From contig OX578280.1 of NCBI GenBank assembly GCA_951217055.1, positions 15,787,394 through 15,851,393 of the forward strand: a stretch of 64,000 nucleotides of DNA, given 5' to 3'. A program made the position numbers and the translations under genes. Numbering within the stretch: the first letter of the stretch is position 1; each line of letters begins with the position of its first letter. The notes below the pieces were generated by a model that saw only the letters and a program-made list of their open reading frames with translations, did no database searches and was not told the DNA's origin. The DNA comes from Gerris lacustris (lineage: Eukaryota > Arthropoda > Insecta > Hemiptera > Gerridae). Of this stretch, positions 62,395 through 64,000 are shown one piece after another.

Positions 62395-64000
62395 TACTCT
62401 AAACTGTAAACAGTAACTATACATTACTCTAAACTGTAAACAGTAACTATACATTACTCTAAACTGTAAACAGTAACTATACATTACTCTAAACTGTAAA
62501 CAGTAACTATACATTACTCTAAACTGTAAACAGTAACTATACATTACTCTAAACTGTAAACAGTAACTATATACATTACTCTAAACTGTAAACAGTAACT
62601 ATACATTACTCTAAACTGTAAACAGTAACTATACATTACTCTAAACTGTAAACAGTAACTATACATTACTCTAAACTGTAAACAGTAACTATATACATTA
62701 CTCTAAACTGTAAACAGTAACTATACATTACTCTAAACTGTAAACAGTAACTATATACATTACTCTAAACTGTAAACAGTAACTATACATTACTCTAAAC
62801 TGTAAACAGTAACTATATACATTACTCTAAACTGTAAACAGTAACTATACATTACTCTAAACTGTAAACAGTAACTATATACATTACTCTAAACTGTAAA
62901 CAGTAACTATACATTACTCTAAACTGTAAACAGTAACTATACATTACTCTAAACTGTAAACAGTAACTATACATTACTCTAAACTGTAAACAGTAACTAT
63001 ACATTACTCTAAACTGTAAACAGTAACTATACATTACTCTAAACTGTAAACAGTAACTATACATTACTCTAAACTGTAAACAGTAACTATACATTACTCT
63101 AAACTGTAAACAGTAACTATATACATTACTCTAAACTGTAAACAGTAACTATACATTACTCTAAACTGTAAACAGTAACTATACATTACTCTAAACTGTA
63201 AACAGTAACTATACATTACTCTAAACTGTAAACAGTAACTATACATTACTCTAAACTGTAAACAGTAACTATACATTACTCTAAACTGTAAACAGTAACT
63301 ATACATTACTCTAAACTGTAAACAGTAACTATACATTACTCTAAACTGTAAACAGTAACTATACATTACTCTAAACTGTAAACAGTAACTATACATTACT
63401 CTAAACTGTAAACAGTAACTATACATTACTCTAAACTGTAAACAGTAACTATACATTACTCTAAACTGTAAACAGTAACTATACATTACTCTAAACTGTA
63501 AACAGTAACTATACATTACTCTAAACTGTAAACAGTAACTATACATTACTCTAAACTGTAAACAGTAACTATACATTACTCTAAACTGTAAACAGTAACT
63601 ATACATTACTCTAAACTGTAAACAGTAACTATACATTACTCTAAACTGTAAACAGTAACTATACATTACTCTAAACTGTAAACAGTAACTATACATTACT
63701 CTAAACTGTAAACAGTAACTATACATTACTCTAAACTGTAAACAGTAACTATACATTACTCTAAACTGTAAACAGTAACTATACATTACTCTAAACTGTA
63801 AACAGTAACTATACATTACTCTAAACTGTAAACAGTAACTATACATTACTCTAAACTGTAAACAGTAACTATACATTACTCTAAACTGTAAACAGTAACT
63901 ATACATTACTCTAAACTGTAAACAGTAACTATACATTACTCTAAACTGTAAACAGTAACTATACATTACTCTAAACTGTAAACAGTAACTATACATTACT
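62395..64000 (-). repeat. 30-bp satellite array, continuing past the window end
   Basis: About 53 units of ACTCTAAACTGTAAACAGTA then ACTATACATT. The monomer is 30 bp. A 32-bp version with one extra AT (CTATATACATT) occurs at eight sites between 62570 and 63125, none after that. Because 30 is divisible by three, the minus strand stays open and reads MYSYCLQFRV over and over; the 2-bp insertions break it. It is non-coding satellite. The unit contains the palindrome CTGTAAACAG. Confidence 0.98.

Noticed and set aside
63094..63996. 300-codon open frame of a repeated decapeptide
   Set aside because: It is the 30-bp satellite read on the minus strand; it stays open only because 30 is divisible by three, and 2-bp insertions break it elsewhere in the same array.

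Overview
This is arthropod, most likely insect, nuclear DNA. It is AT-rich and intron-bearing, with dense decayed transposons, satellites and long (AT)n tracts. The one clear Pol II promoter has a TATA box followed by an Inr of the arthropod form TCAKTY. I cannot name the species. No operons, prokaryotic genes or CRISPR arrays are present. Host coding content is close to nil: one possible internal exon (34814-34962) and one weak possible first exon ending at 58020. The window is probably intronic or intergenic. Almost everything else is mobile or repetitive DNA. LAYOUT. 1-26 kb holds satellites (49 bp at 62-748; 16 bp at 5640; about 43 bp at 8050; 108 bp at 12.8 kb), several non-autonomous DNA transposons with readable target-site duplications, a 162-bp near-perfect inverted repeat (3158-3689), a fragment resembling a tyrosine-recombinase (Crypton-like) gene, and a pair of outward-facing 76-nt tRNA-like sequences. 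23.8-33.3 kb is a 40-bp satellite, duplicated together with a 530-bp unique segment. One satellite copy is interrupted by a full-length non-LTR retrotransposon (26018-31814) with a 12-bp target-site duplication. Its ORF1 and ORF2 lie in the same frame, separated by one UGA. 36734-48396 is the main discovery: an 11.7-kb CACTA-like (CMC superfamily) DNA transposon. It has CAC[T/G]GAGAGAAAA terminal repeats, TA on both sides, and many short palindromic subterminal motifs. Two minus-strand genes lie head-to-tail. The first encodes a 625-aa SAM-domain accessory protein in six exons, reconstructed here with every splice phase consistent. The second, 34 bp downstream, encodes a C2H2 zinc-finger DDE transposase that carries one frameshift. 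48-58 kb has more non-autonomous elements and a 1.14-kb foldback with about 470-bp arms. 58-64 kb is mostly unannotatable AT-rich DNA followed by 28-bp and 30-bp satellites; the 30-bp array runs off the window end. HOW THE PARTS WORK TOGETHER. In the CACTA-like element the transposase would cut the ends, and the SAM protein plus the transposase's fingers could bind the subterminal palindromes. This two-protein plan parallels TnpA/TnpD of plant En/Spm, but with an unrelated accessory protein. The satellite, the LINE and the nested MITEs record successive insertion and unequal crossing-over. A second window-wide theme is a small module, a (GTCT)n tract beside CCGATTTTGATGAAATTTGG-like DNA, that recurs in at least eight otherwise different repeat families.
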